53,929 nt of DNA from Actinomycetota bacterium (GCA_018268415.1 JAFDWO010000023.1:1-53929); one strand, 5' to 3'. Positions 45,472 through 53,865 are shown, numbered from the stretch's first letter. Made by a program: numbers and translations. Notes: generated from the letters alone by a model not told the origin.

Positions 45472-46652
45472 GCGGGCCGTTGTCGGAGATCGTCGCGCCG
45501 TTCTCCAACCACCTGCCGGTTCGCGTCCGCTTCGGCGACGGCGTCGCGTTGGAGCTGCCGCGGATCGTCGCCGACGCCGAGGCGGGCAGCGCGCTGATCG
45601 TCATCGACGCCGGTCTGGAGGAGCTGAGCCCGGCGGTTGCCGCGGTGCTCGACGCCCTCGCGGTCAGCGGGGTGGAGGTCGTCCGCAGCCCGAAGGGACC
45701 CGGCGAGCCACGCGGCGCCGACGTCGACCGCGCCGCCGCCGCGCTGCGCACGAGCGGTGCCGGGATCGTCGTCGCGATCGGCGGCGGCTCGGTGATCGAC
45801 ACCGCGAAGGCGGCGCGGCTGTGCGCGCAGCGGGGCCTCGACTTCGCCGCCTTCGTCGACTCCGAGCGCGGGTTCCCACCGCCCGAGCTGCCGCTGGTCG
45901 CGATGCCGACGACCGCCGGCACCGGCTCGGAGGTCTCCGGCGGTGCCGTCATCACCGACGAGCGCACCGGTACCAAGCTCGGGATCGCGAGCCCGAACCT
46001 GCGCGCCGACCACGCGGTCGTCGATCCGGTCCTCACCCACTCGACCCCGCCCGCGACCACCGCCTTCAGCGGGGTCGACGCGATCGCCCAGGCCATCGCC
46101 GGAATGGTCGCCAGGACGCGGACCCCGATCGGGGACGCGATCGCGCTCGAGGCAATCCGGCTCGGCAGCCGCGCGCTGGTCCCCGCCTACCGCGATGGCA
46201 CCGACGGGGCGGCGCGCTCGGAGATGGCCTGCGCCAGCCTGCTGGCCGGCCTGACGATGAACATCTCCGACTGCGCCGCCGAGCACTCGCTGGGCCAGGC
46301 GATCGGCAGCCGCTTCGGCGCCCCCCACGGCCTCACCATCGGCCTGGTGCTGGCGGAGACGCTGGAGCGCGAGCGCCACGTCGTGCCGGCGCAGTTGGAG
46401 CGGGTCGCCGACGCGCTCGGCGCCCCCGCGGACGGGAGCAGCGACGGCAGCCGGGCGGTCCGGGCGGTCCGCGATCTGCTGCGGGAGCTCGACTTCCCGG
46501 TGCTCGGCTCGCTGGGGGTGGCCGACGACGATCTCGACGCGCTCACCGGGCTGGCGATGGCCGACTTCTTCATCGGCCAGTCGCCGCGGCCATGGTCGGC
46601 GACGGAGGTGCGGGCGGCGTTCACGGAGGCGCTTGCCGTCGCCGAGCGGTAG
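45468..46652 (+). CDS. Iron-containing alcohol dehydrogenase
   Basis: Group III ADH of 394 aa. NAD site IGGGSVIDTAKAARL, MPTTAGTGSEVSGGAVI, metal-binding stretch AEHSLGQAIGSRFGAPHGLTIGLVL with Asp and His ligands. GTG start overlaps the ALDH stop. It could oxidise a gamma-glutamyl amino alcohol to the aldehyde used by the ALDH, or reduce lactaldehyde to propanediol as FucO does. The order ligase, hydrolase, ALDH, ADH favours the former. Confidence 0.9.
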   Translation: MSGPLSEIVAPFSNHLPVRVRFGDGVALELPRIVADAEAGSALIVIDAGLEELSPAVAAVLDALAVSGVEVVRSPKGPGEPRGADVDRAAAALRTSGAGIVVAIGGGSVIDTAKAARLCAQRGLDFAAFVDSERGFPPPELPLVAMPTTAGTGSEVSGGAVITDERTGTKLGIASPNLRADHAVVDPVLTHSTPPATTAFSGVDAIAQAIAGMVARTRTPIGDAIALEAIRLGSRALVPAYRDGTDGAARSEMACASLLAGLTMNISDCAAEHSLGQAIGSRFGAPHGLTIGLVLAETLERERHVVPAQLERVADALGAPADGSSDGSRAVRAVRDLLRELDFPVLGSLGVADDDLDALTGLAMADFFIGQSPRPWSATEVRAAFTEALAVAER

Positions 46653-46674
46653 GACTGAGATAAGTTCGCGCCGG

Positions 46675-47415
46675 ATGCGGGTCGGACTCTTCATCACCTG
46701 CCTTGGGGACAGCCTGTTCCCGGAGACCGGGCGGGCGACCGTGGAGGTGCTGGAGCGGCTCGGGCACACCGTCGTCTTCCCCGCGGGGCAGACATGTTGC
46801 GGGCAGATGCACGCCAACTCGGGGTACGAGGGGGAGGCGCTGCCGTTGGTGCGGGGCTTCGTGGAGCGCTTCGGCGGCGAGGATCTCGACGCGATCGTCG
46901 CCCCGTCGGGATCCTGCGTGGCGATGGTCCGCCACCACTACCCACGGCTCGCCGCCGAGGCGGGCGACGCGGCGCTGGCGGCAGACGTGGGCGCGCTCGC
47001 GCCGCGCGTCTTCGAGCTCTGCGAGTTCCTCGCCGACGAGCTCGGGGCCACCGACATCGGTGCCTACTACCCGCATCGGGTCGTCTACCACCCGAGCTGC
47101 CACGGGCTGCGGATGCTCGGCCTCGGCGAGGCGCCGCTGCGGCTGCTGCGGGGCGTGGGCGGGATCGAGCTGCGCGAGCTGGAGGAGGCGGAGAGCTGCT
47201 GTGGCTTCGGCGGGACGTTCGCGGTGAAGAACGTCGACGTCTCGGCGGCGATGCTCGCCGACAAGGTGCGGGCGGTGCTCGACAGCGGGGCGGAGGTCTG
47301 CACCGCCACCGACTCCTCCTGCCTGATGCACATCGGCGGCGCGCTGCGGCGCGGGCGGACCGGCGTGCGCACCGTCCACATCGCCGAGATCCTCGCCGCG
47401 GAGGAGGCCCGGTGA
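46675..47415 (+). CDS. lutA: L-lactate oxidation iron-sulfur protein LutA
   Basis: Subunit of 246 aa of the LutABC complex that oxidises L-lactate to pyruvate. Two CCG domains are visible: GQTCCGQMHANSG with SCVAMVRHHYP, and VYHPSCHG with ESCCGFGGTF. Twenty-two bp separate it from the ADH gene, so it may continue the rhamnose operon. The stop overlaps the lutB GTG. Confidence 0.93.
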   Translation: MRVGLFITCLGDSLFPETGRATVEVLERLGHTVVFPAGQTCCGQMHANSGYEGEALPLVRGFVERFGGEDLDAIVAPSGSCVAMVRHHYPRLAAEAGDAALAADVGALAPRVFELCEFLADELGATDIGAYYPHRVVYHPSCHGLRMLGLGEAPLRLLRGVGGIELRELEEAESCCGFGGTFAVKNVDVSAAMLADKVRAVLDSGAEVCTATDSSCLMHIGGALRRGRTGVRTVHIAEILAAEEAR

Positions 47416-48827
47416 CCCCGTCGGGCGGCTTCCCGGTGGCCGCCCGCGAGGCGGTGGCCGACTCCCAGCTGCGCGCCAACCTGCGGGGCGCCACCCACGC
47501 GATCCGCGACAAGCGGGCGGCGGCGGTCGCCGAGGTCGCCGACTGGCAGGAGCTGCGCGAGGCGGGCCGGCTGATCAAGGAGCGGGCGATGCGCCATCTC
47601 GACCGCCACCTGGAGGCGCTCGAGGCGGCTGTGGTCGCGGCCGGCGGGCAGGTCCACTGGGCCGGCGACGCGGCCGCCGCCAACCGCATCGTCGGCGACC
47701 TGGTCGCGGCCACCGGTAGCACCGAGGTGGTCAAGGTGAAGTCGCTGGCGACCGACGAGATCGGCCTGAACGAGGCGCTCGCCGCGCGCGGCATCGACGC
47801 CCTGGAGACCGATCTCGCCGAGCTGATCAACCAGCTCGCCGGCGACACTTCCTCGCACATCCTCGTCCCCGCGATCCACCGCAACCGGGCCGAGATCCGC
47901 GAGCTCTTCCTGCGGGAGCTGCCCGACCCCGGCGAGCTCGACGAGACGCCCGGCGCCCTCGCCGAGGCGGCCCGCCGTTACCTGCGCGAGCGCTTCCTGC
48001 GCGCCGAGGTGGCGGTCAGCGGCGCCAACTTCGGGGTCGCGGAGACCGGTACGGTCGGCGTGGTCGAGTCGGAGGGCAACGGGCGGATGTGCACGACCCT
48101 GCCGCGCACGCTGATCACGGTGATGGGGATCGAGAAGGTGCTCCCGCGCCTCACCGACCTCGAGGTGATGCTGCAGCTGCTGCCGCGCTCGGCGACCGCG
48201 GAGCGGATGAACCCCTACACCTCGCTGTGGACCGGGGTCACGCCCGGCGACGGGCCGCAGGAGTTCCACCTCGTCCTCCTCGACGCGGGCCGCACCAACG
48301 CCCTGCGCGACGAGGTCGGGCGCCAGGCGCTCCACTGCATCCGTTGCTCGGCCTGCCTCAACGTCTGCCCCGTATACGAGCGGACCGGGGGGCACGCCTA
48401 CGGCTCCGTCTACCCGGGGCCGATCGGCGCGATCCTCACCCCGCAGCTCGCCGACCTCGATCAGGGCGCGACGCTGCCCTGGGCCTCCTCGCTCTGCGGT
48501 GCCTGTTACGAGGTCTGCCCGGTCAAGATCGACATCCCGACCGTCCTCGTCCACCTGCGCGGCAAGGTGATCCGCCGCGAGGCGGGCGGTGGGGGCGCCG
48601 AAGACGCGGCCGAGCGGCTCTCGATGAAGGCGGCGGCCGCGGCGTTCGCCACCCCGCGCCGCTATCGCCTCGCCCAGCGCGTGGTCCTGCCGGTCCTGCG
48701 CCTGTTGACCGGGGTGCCCGGCCTCGCCCGCATCGTCCCCGGCCCCCTCGCCGCCTGGACCAGCGTGCGCGAGCTGCCCGAGCCCCCGCGCGAGACCTTC
48801 TCCGACTGGTGGCGGGGACGATCGTGA
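47412..48827 (+). CDS. lutB: L-lactate oxidation iron-sulfur protein LutB
   Basis: Subunit of 471 aa. An N-terminal LUD domain (about 60-290, with SLATDEIGLNEALAARGID and VAETGTVGVVESEGNGRM) is followed by two 4Fe-4S clusters, CIRCSACLNVCPVY and CGACYEVCPVKID, and a C-terminal extension. GTG start overlapping lutA. It completes the conversion of rhamnose-derived L-lactate to pyruvate with LutA and LutC. Confidence 0.93.
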   Translation: MTPSGGFPVAAREAVADSQLRANLRGATHAIRDKRAAAVAEVADWQELREAGRLIKERAMRHLDRHLEALEAAVVAAGGQVHWAGDAAAANRIVGDLVAATGSTEVVKVKSLATDEIGLNEALAARGIDALETDLAELINQLAGDTSSHILVPAIHRNRAEIRELFLRELPDPGELDETPGALAEAARRYLRERFLRAEVAVSGANFGVAETGTVGVVESEGNGRMCTTLPRTLITVMGIEKVLPRLTDLEVMLQLLPRSATAERMNPYTSLWTGVTPGDGPQEFHLVLLDAGRTNALRDEVGRQALHCIRCSACLNVCPVYERTGGHAYGSVYPGPIGAILTPQLADLDQGATLPWASSLCGACYEVCPVKIDIPTVLVHLRGKVIRREAGGGGAEDAAERLSMKAAAAAFATPRRYRLAQRVVLPVLRLLTGVPGLARIVPGPLAAWTSVRELPEPPRETFSDWWRGRS

Positions 48828-48853
48828 GTCGCCCCGCGTCGCCCCCCTCGCGC

Positions 48854-48894
48854 AGCTGTTCCTTTTGCCGGAAGAGGGGGGATAAGGGACGGCT
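48854..48894. repeat. Degenerate GCTGTTCC-family hairpin between lutB and lutC
   Basis: agctgttccttttgcc can pair imperfectly with ggataagggacggct. It is related to the hairpins at 7170 and 52522 but has several mismatches. It fills the 82-bp lutB-lutC gap, and the lutC ribosome site follows. Confidence 0.5.
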
Positions 48895-48909
48895 GGGGGA
48901 GGGTGGCCG

Positions 48910-49584
48910 GTGAGCGACCGGGAGGCGATCCTGGCGCGGGTGCGGGCGGCGATCGCCGACGTACCGGCGGCCGAGGCGCCCGAATTCGATCCCGACCGGG
49001 CCGAGCCCGATGCGCGCTATGCACGCACCGGGGAGCTCGATCCGGCGGCGCGCCTCGCGCTCTTCGTGGAGCGCAGCGGCGATTATCGCGCCGAGGTCAC
49101 CGTCTGCGCCGAGGACCCGGCGGCGGTCGCCGCCGCGGTCGCCGCCGCCTGCTCGCGCCACGCCGCCCGACGCCTGGTCGTCCCCGCCGGTCTCGACCCG
49201 GCCTGGCTGCCACCCGGGGTCGAGCCGGTCGCCGACGACCCGCCCCTGGCGCCCGCCGGGCTCGGCGCCTGCGACGGAGTGTTGAGCGGCTGCGAACTGG
49301 CGATCGCCGTCACCGGCACGGTCGTCCTCGCCGGCGGCGGCCCCGCCCAGGGCCGTCGCGCCGTCACGCTCCTTCCCGACCTCCACATCTGCGTGGTCCG
49401 CGGCCCCCAGATCGTCGAGACCGTCCCCGAGGCCGTCGCCCGCCTCGCCGCCCCGATCGCCGCCCGCGGCGCGATCACCCTCATCTCCGGCCCCTCCGCC
49501 ACCTCCGACATCGAACTGAAACGGGTGGAGGGCGTCCACGGCCCGCGCCGGCTGGAGCTGATCGTCACCGACCCCTCGCTGTAG
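48910..49584 (+). CDS. lutC: L-lactate utilisation protein LutC (LUD domain)
   Basis: LUD-domain protein of 224 aa, third subunit of the lactate oxidation system. The typical C-terminal half reads LAIAVTGTVVLAGG, RRAVTLLPDLHICVV and LISGPSATSDIELKRVEGVHGPRRLELIV. GTG start with gggggaggg upstream. It is the last gene of the series that starts at rhaB; the MITE-like element follows 5 bp after its stop. Confidence 0.92.
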   Translation: MSDREAILARVRAAIADVPAAEAPEFDPDRAEPDARYARTGELDPAARLALFVERSGDYRAEVTVCAEDPAAVAAAVAAACSRHAARRLVVPAGLDPAWLPPGVEPVADDPPLAPAGLGACDGVLSGCELAIAVTGTVVLAGGGPAQGRRAVTLLPDLHICVVRGPQIVETVPEAVARLAAPIAARGAITLISGPSATSDIELKRVEGVHGPRRLELIVTDPSL

Positions 49585-49589
49585 GCCCA

Positions 49590-49753
49590 AGAAGCTGTCT
49601 CAAAACCCCCGCGCACGCCTGGACGGCGCCGGACACACTTCGCGGGGGGCGTCCTCAGTCGGCCAAATGGCCCTGCCATTCGGCCTCCTTGCGTCCTACC
49701 CCCGCTCGGTCCGGCACTCGCCGGTCGCACGCGCGGGTTTTGAGACAGCTTCT
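49590..49753. mobile_element. 164-bp MITE-like element
   Basis: Perfect 19-bp terminal inverted repeats AGAAGCTGTCTCAAAACCC (49590-49608) and its complement (49735-49753), with partial similarity continuing inward (gcgc blocks). The 126-bp interior has no open frame of note. The ends resemble those of DDE-transposase insertion sequences, so this is probably a non-autonomous derivative. No clear target duplication was seen. Its place right after lutC may also make it a terminator. Confidence 0.7.
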
Positions 49754-49806
49754 AATGGGGCAAAAGGCCCATCGACGCTGCCGGGCGTCGGGGCGATCCT
49801 GGTGGC

Positions 49807-50370
49807 ATGTCGATCTCAGCCACTCAACTCATATCCCCGGAAGAGGAGCGCCTGCGCGCTCCGCGCCCCGTCTCCCGCGTCATCCTCACCCCTGAGGGCG
49901 AGCGGATGTTGCGCGCCGAGCTCGGTCGGTTGCGGCAACGCCTCGACGGCGAGTTCGCCGAGCGCCTGCGGGAGGCACACGGCTCCGGGGCGTCGTCGGA
50001 GAACGACGAATACCTGCAGATCAAGGAGGAGGAAGCGGTCCTCGCCTCCCGCATCCGCCAGCTCGAGAGCCTCCTGGACTCGGCCGAGATCATGGACGAG
50101 GAGACGTCGGGCCGGGGGATCGTGGCGATCGGATCGCTGGTCGAAGTCAAGAACCAGGCCTCCGGCGCGGTTCGCAAGCACCGGATCACCGGTGGCTTCG
50201 AGCCCGCCGAGGCGGGCGACGTCTCGGCCAACTCGCCGGTCGGTCAGGCGCTGCTGGGCCGCGCCCCGGAGGAGTCCGTCGAGGTCGAGCTGCCGAACGG
50301 CCGGACGGTCACCCTGGAGATCGTGGCGGTGGAGCCGGCGGCGTCTACGGCTCGACCAGGCCCCGCTTGA
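49807..50370 (+). CDS. GreA/GreB-family transcript cleavage factor
   Basis: Protein of 187 aa. An N-terminal coiled coil (about 30-95) has the acidic tip GSGASSENDEYLQIKEEEAVL, comparable to the DLKENAEYHAAKE region of GreA, and the C-terminal FKBP-like domain contains GSLVEVKN and NSPVGQALLGR. It should rescue stalled RNA polymerase. It has a longer N-terminus than GreA. Its 3' end overlaps the convergent regulator gene by 26 bp. Confidence 0.85.
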   Translation: MSISATQLISPEEERLRAPRPVSRVILTPEGERMLRAELGRLRQRLDGEFAERLREAHGSGASSENDEYLQIKEEEAVLASRIRQLESLLDSAEIMDEETSGRGIVAIGSLVEVKNQASGAVRKHRITGGFEPAEAGDVSANSPVGQALLGRAPEESVEVELPNGRTVTLEIVAVEPAASTARPGPA

Positions 50371-51004
50371 TCGCGTAGCGGGTCAGTTCGACCCGGTTCC
50401 GCATCCCCAGCTTCTCCAGGATGTTGTCCCGGTGGCGGTTGACGGTGGCTTTGGCGATCACCAGGGTCGCGGCGATCTCGTCGCTGGTGAGGCCCTCGGC
50501 GATCAGCTTGGTCACCTCCAGCTCGCGCAGGGTGAGCGGGTCGGTCGGCGTCTCTTCGCCGCGCGCGGCCCGCTCCAGGTAGTCGCGGACGAGCGCCGCG
50601 GCCGCCGCCGGGTAGATGAACGGCTCGCCGCGCAGCGCCGCGCGGCAGGCGTCGATCAGGTCCTGGTTGGCCGAGGACTTCAAGACGTAGCCCGAGGACC
50701 CGGCCTTCAGCGCCTCGAAGAAGTACTGCTCGGCATCGTGGACCGAGAGCATCAGCGTCCGCAGTTCGGGGCGCAGCCGGCGGATCTCCGCCGCGACCTG
50801 GAGCCCGGTCAGGCGCGGCATCGAGACATCGAGGACAGCGAGGTCCAGCTCCTCGCCGAGGGCAAGCTCCAGGGCCCGGGCGCCGTCGCCCGCCTCGGCG
50901 ACGACGCCCAGGTCGGGCGCCGACTCGAGCACCAGCTTCAGCCCGCCGCGGACCAGCTCGTGATCGTCGGCGAGGAGGATGCGGGCCTTCAGCGGGACCG
51001 GCAT
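50345..51004 (-). CDS. NarL/FixJ-family response regulator
   Basis: Regulator of 219 aa. Receiver domain (about 8-125) with the acidic pair in LLADDHE, phospho-acceptor in LAVLDVSMPRLTG and Lys in GYVLKSS; LuxR-type HTH at the C-terminus (LTLRELEVTKLIAEGLTSDEIA...NRHRDNILEKLGMRNR). It pairs with the kinase directly upstream (1-bp gap). Targets unknown. Confidence 0.93.
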   Translation of the reverse strand: MPVPLKARILLADDHELVRGGLKLVLESAPDLGVVAEAGDGARALELALGEELDLAVLDVSMPRLTGLQVAAEIRRLRPELRTLMLSVHDAEQYFFEALKAGSSGYVLKSSANQDLIDACRAALRGEPFIYPAAAAALVRDYLERAARGEETPTDPLTLRELEVTKLIAEGLTSDEIAATLVIAKATVNRHRDNILEKLGMRNRVELTRYAIKRGLVEP

Positions 51005-51005
51005 C

Positions 51006-51998
51006 TCACTCGGTCTCCAGGGGGATCGCGAGGGTGACCGCGGTGCCGCTGCCTGGCCCCGGCCCGATCGTGAGCCGCCCGCCGACCAACAGCGCCCGCT
51101 CCCGCATCCCCTCGATCCCGATCGTCTCCCCGCTGCGCTCCGCCGGCATCCCGACGCCTTCGTCGGCCACCGCGAGCACCAGCTTCCCGCCCTCGTGCGT
51201 AAGCCGGATCCGGCAGCGCCGGGCGCCGGAGTGGCGCAGGACGTTGGTCAGCGCCTCCTGGGCGACCCGGTAGACGACGAGCTCGACGTCTTCGCCGAGC
51301 GGCGGGAGCTCCCCGTCGAAGTCGCGCTCGACCCGGATGCCGCCCTGCCTGGCGATCCGCGTGCTGAGCGCGATCAGCGCGTTGACCAGGCCGAGGTCGT
51401 CGAGCGCCTCGGGCCGCAGCTCGCGGGAGATCCGGCGGATCTCGGCAAGCGTCTGGTGCACCTCGGCGACCACCGCGGTCATCCGCGCGCGGTCGGTCTG
51501 CGACCCGGTGGACGCCATCCGTTCGATCTCCAGCGCCACGGCGGTGAGGGTCTGCCCCGCCTCGTCGTGGAGGGACTGGGCGACCCGCAGGCGCTCGCGC
51601 TCCTGGGCCAGGAGCGCGGCGCGGGCCCCCGCCCGGCGCTCCTCGCGCAGCCGCGCCAGCATCTCGTTGAAGGCCTTGGCCAGGGCGGCCAGCTCGGGGG
51701 TCTCGTCGGCGGGGTCGATCGTGATCTGCGCGTCCCCGGCGAGGTCGACCTCCTGTAGCTCGGCGGCGAACCGGGTCAGCGGCGAGAGCGTCCGCCGGAC
51801 GCTGGCGACGTTGACCGCGAGGAGGACGAGGAAGGCGGCGACGAGCACGATCAGCTCGCCCGTGCGGATCGGCGCGCTGACCGTGACCGGGGTGGCGATC
51901 AACAGCGCCAGGATCAGCGCGAGCAGGGCGGTGCTCGTCAGCAGGACCCGCTCGACCACGGTCAGGCGTCGCGGGCGCCGATGGGACGAGGGGCGCAT
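51006..51998 (-). CDS. NarX/DegS-type sensor histidine kinase
   Basis: Kinase of 330 aa with two N-terminal TM helices (about 18-36 and 47-65), almost no extracytoplasmic domain, a HAMP-like linker, HisKA_3 motif AQSLHDEAGQTLTA with the phospho-His, and an HATPase domain (VYRVAQEALTNVLRHSGA; ADEGVGMP; GIEGMRERALLVGG). The tiny sensor part suggests it senses a membrane or intracellular cue. Operon with the regulator 50345-51004. Confidence 0.93.
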   Translation of the reverse strand: MRPSSHRRPRRLTVVERVLLTSTALLALILALLIATPVTVSAPIRTGELIVLVAAFLVLLAVNVASVRRTLSPLTRFAAELQEVDLAGDAQITIDPADETPELAALAKAFNEMLARLREERRAGARAALLAQERERLRVAQSLHDEAGQTLTAVALEIERMASTGSQTDRARMTAVVAEVHQTLAEIRRISRELRPEALDDLGLVNALIALSTRIARQGGIRVERDFDGELPPLGEDVELVVYRVAQEALTNVLRHSGARRCRIRLTHEGGKLVLAVADEGVGMPAERSGETIGIEGMRERALLVGGRLTIGPGPGSGTAVTLAIPLETE

Positions 51999-52041
51999 CC
52001 GCCCATTTCATCCGATCTCTCCGAGTTGGGCCTTTCGCCCC

Positions 52042-52482
52042 ATGGCCAGGCCGCCCCGGCGTTGCGACATTGGTCTCATCTTGAGCGCACTTGCCCTCGT
52101 CGTCCGTCGTCGCTCCTGCGCGCCGGCATCCGCGGTCGAGCTGACCGACTGGCTCGAAGGCAAGGTCGCGCAGCTCCAGGCGGGCCACCCGCCGGTGCCG
52201 GTGCGCCTGGCCCGCCTGGTCCAGGACCTGCCGACCTCGACCGTCGAAGACGGTTGGCTGATCGAAGTCCAGTTGGATGGGGGGCGCCCGGGGCACCGTG
52301 CCGACCCGCTGCCCGCCCCGCTGGAGGAGATCCTGAGCGACATGCGGATCCTCGGCCTCGATCCGACCCTGCTGGTGCCGTTGTCGGATCGGGCCGACGC
52401 GGGAGAGCTCCTGGCGCGGGGCGATTATCGGGTCGCGACAGCCCCTCGTGCGCGTTTCGACACCCCTGGGAGGGAGTCGTGA
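52042..52482 (+). CDS. Hypothetical protein
   Basis: Small protein of 146 aa (134 aa if the TTG at 52081 is used) that I do not recognise. It has good G/C third-position bias from about 52081 on, so it is a real gene. Visible features: VELTDWLEGKVAQLQ near the N-terminus, a Pro-rich middle and an acidic C-terminal half (LEEILSDMRILGLDPTLLV). No signal peptide or membrane helix is evident. It is divergent from the sensor kinase with 43 bp between starts. Confidence 0.6.
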   Translation: MARPPRRCDIGLILSALALVVRRRSCAPASAVELTDWLEGKVAQLQAGHPPVPVRLARLVQDLPTSTVEDGWLIEVQLDGGRPGHRADPLPAPLEEILSDMRILGLDPTLLVPLSDRADAGELLARGDYRVATAPRARFDTPGRES

Positions 52483-52521
52483 CCACACGGCATCTCCCAC
52501 GGCGAGACCACCCGTCCCCTT

Positions 52522-52564
52522 CCGCTGTTCCTTATGGCGCCCAGGGCGCCATAAGGAACAGCGG
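52522..52564. repeat. 43-bp hairpin, GCTGTTCCTTATGG family, copy 2
   Basis: Perfect 20-bp stem, 3-nt loop (cag). Left arm ccgctgttccttatggcgcc and its exact complement. Identical to copy 1 (7170) except for paired changes at the stem tip and the loop. It lies between convergent genes (hypothetical and cupin). Confidence 0.85.
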
Positions 52565-52590
52565 GACGGCCGTGCCCCTGGGGCCGGCCG

Positions 52591-53175
52591 TCAGGACGGC
52601 GGCGAGGAGGTCGCTCGGGTCAGACCGCCCGCGGGATCTATGTAGCGCTCGCGGAGGCGGCGTTCCTCGCCGGTGGCGCGGGCGACCGCGCGCAGGGCGC
52701 GCATGAGGAGGGCAGCGACGGCGCTCGCGGGTGCGGTGTTCGAGAGGCCGAGGGCGACGGCCATGTGGCGCGGATCGCGGGGGACGCCGTCGGCTTTCAC
52801 GCGGCCGTCGGCCCGCAGGCCGAAGAGGACGAGCTGCATTTCCAGAAAGCCACGCTGGCCGTCGCGGAGGGCGACGCGGAAGCGGACCGGGGCGCTCGAG
52901 GAGTTGACGAAGCAGTGGGGGACTCCGGCCGCCGCGGTGAAGGTGTTGCCCGCGAGGAGGGTCACGGTGCGGGCGGCGAGGTGGATGTCGAGGGCCCCGT
53001 CGAGGACCTCGAACCACTCCGCGTAGTCGCGGTGGACGTGCATCGGCGTGCGGCCGCCCGGTCCCAGGTCGACCTCGACGAGGGTCTGGGCGGCGGTGTG
53101 CTCGATGATCGCGAGGCGCTCGGGGAAGCCCTCTTGCTCGAAGCGCATGATCTGGTGTGAGTTGGTGGTGGTCAT
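52591..53175 (-). CDS. Cupin-domain protein
   Basis: Protein of 194 aa with a cupin barrel: the metal-site motif TPMHVHRDYAEWFEVLDGALDIH and the second motif AAGVPHCFVNSS. A C-terminal helical extension (about 125-194) is Ala/Arg-rich. The start ATG at 53175 precedes the conserved part closely; the frame upstream is repeat DNA. Function not assignable; possibly a small-molecule-binding or isomerase-type cupin. Confidence 0.82.
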   Translation of the reverse strand: MTTTNSHQIMRFEQEGFPERLAIIEHTAAQTLVEVDLGPGGRTPMHVHRDYAEWFEVLDGALDIHLAARTVTLLAGNTFTAAAGVPHCFVNSSSAPVRFRVALRDGQRGFLEMQLVLFGLRADGRVKADGVPRDPRHMAVALGLSNTAPASAVAALLMRALRAVARATGEERRLRERYIDPAGGLTRATSSPPS

Positions 53176-53394
53176 CGGTCCAGCTTCACGTGCGGCCGGC
53201 GCTCCGTCGTCCTCCGAACGTCGCGACGAAAGACGGAGCGGGTCCGCCGTTCGTCGTGACGTCTTGCCTGGATGGGTGATTCCAGGGCCCGTGCGGCCGT
53301 CCGAGCTGCCTCCCGACCCGAGCCGAGCCAGCCGGAGGCCGTGTGACGGAAGACGGGCGCGGCCCCGGCCGCCCCGCCCGTCCGAGATGGTCCA

Positions 53395-53442
53395 GGGCGC
53401 CTCATGGCGCTCCTGGCAGGCTGTGAGCGCCATGAGGCGCCC
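53395..53442. repeat. Terminal hairpin repeat, complete copy
   Basis: Perfect 17-bp arms gggcgcctcatggcgct and its complement around the 14-nt loop cctggcaggctgtg. An inverted partial copy opens the window (1-31), and the flanks (to about 53282) also match the left end in pieces. Confidence 0.85.
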
Positions 53443-53471
53443 GGGACGGAGGGGTGCGGGGAGAAGGAGGG

Positions 53472-53635
53472 CACAGGGACGGGAGGGGGTCGTGGGGAGG
53501 GCGGGCACAGGGACGGTAAGGGGTTCGTGAAAAAGACGACACAGGGACGGTAAGGGGTCGTGAAAAAGGCGACACAGGGACTGGAGGGGGCCGTGGGAAA
53601 GGCTTGAGGAGCCGTCACGGGGACGGGAGGAAGGT
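53472..53635. repeat. Degenerate tandem repeat
   Basis: Five units beginning cac(a/g)ggga at 53472, 53506, 53540, 53573 and 53616. Spacing is 33-34 bp for the first four and 43 bp to the last. The core is cacagggacgg followed by aggggtcgtg and an A- or G-rich end. Confidence 0.75.
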
Positions 53636-53783
53636 CGGACTCCCGTGATCCTCCGGTCCGGGAGAAGGCCCGGGGACCGGAGGAGGTCGGACTCCCGTCA
53701 CGGTCACGTATGGAAGAGGGATCCAGAGCGCCCGATCCGTGACGAGGATGCCGGGAACGTCACCCTTCCCGGATCCTTCGGTC

Positions 53784-53816
53784 CGTTCCCGGGCCCGAAA
53801 GGAAGGCCCGGGAACG
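53784..53816. repeat. Short perfect hairpin
   Basis: cgttcccgggcc and ggcccgggaacg form a 12-bp perfect stem around cgaaaggaa. Its right arm runs into the left edge of the 52-bp palindrome. Confidence 0.7.
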
Positions 53817-53865
53817 CGTTCCGTACCTTGACCCTGCCATGGCAGGGTCAAGGTACGGAACGCGT
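53814..53865. repeat. Perfect 52-bp palindrome
   Basis: Each 26-base half, starting acgcgttccgtacc and ending at the central catg, is the exact complement of the other, with no loop. Such perfect long symmetry is rare by chance. It may be a protein-binding site, a recombination site or a bidirectional terminator. Confidence 0.85.

Noticed and set aside
44110..46652. ALDH and iron ADH as plain lactaldehyde dehydrogenase and reductase (AldA/FucO)
   Set aside because: Not excluded, but rhaEW carries a dehydrogenase domain and the genes follow a gamma-glutamyl ligase and hydrolase, so I did not assign those names.
53172..53618. Minus-strand frame with repeated FFT/CVAFF-type peptides
   Set aside because: It is translated tandem repeat DNA without a plausible start signal or codon bias.
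53472..53635. Possible CRISPR array
   Set aside because: Units are adjacent and degenerate with no unique spacers between conserved repeats, and no cas genes are present.
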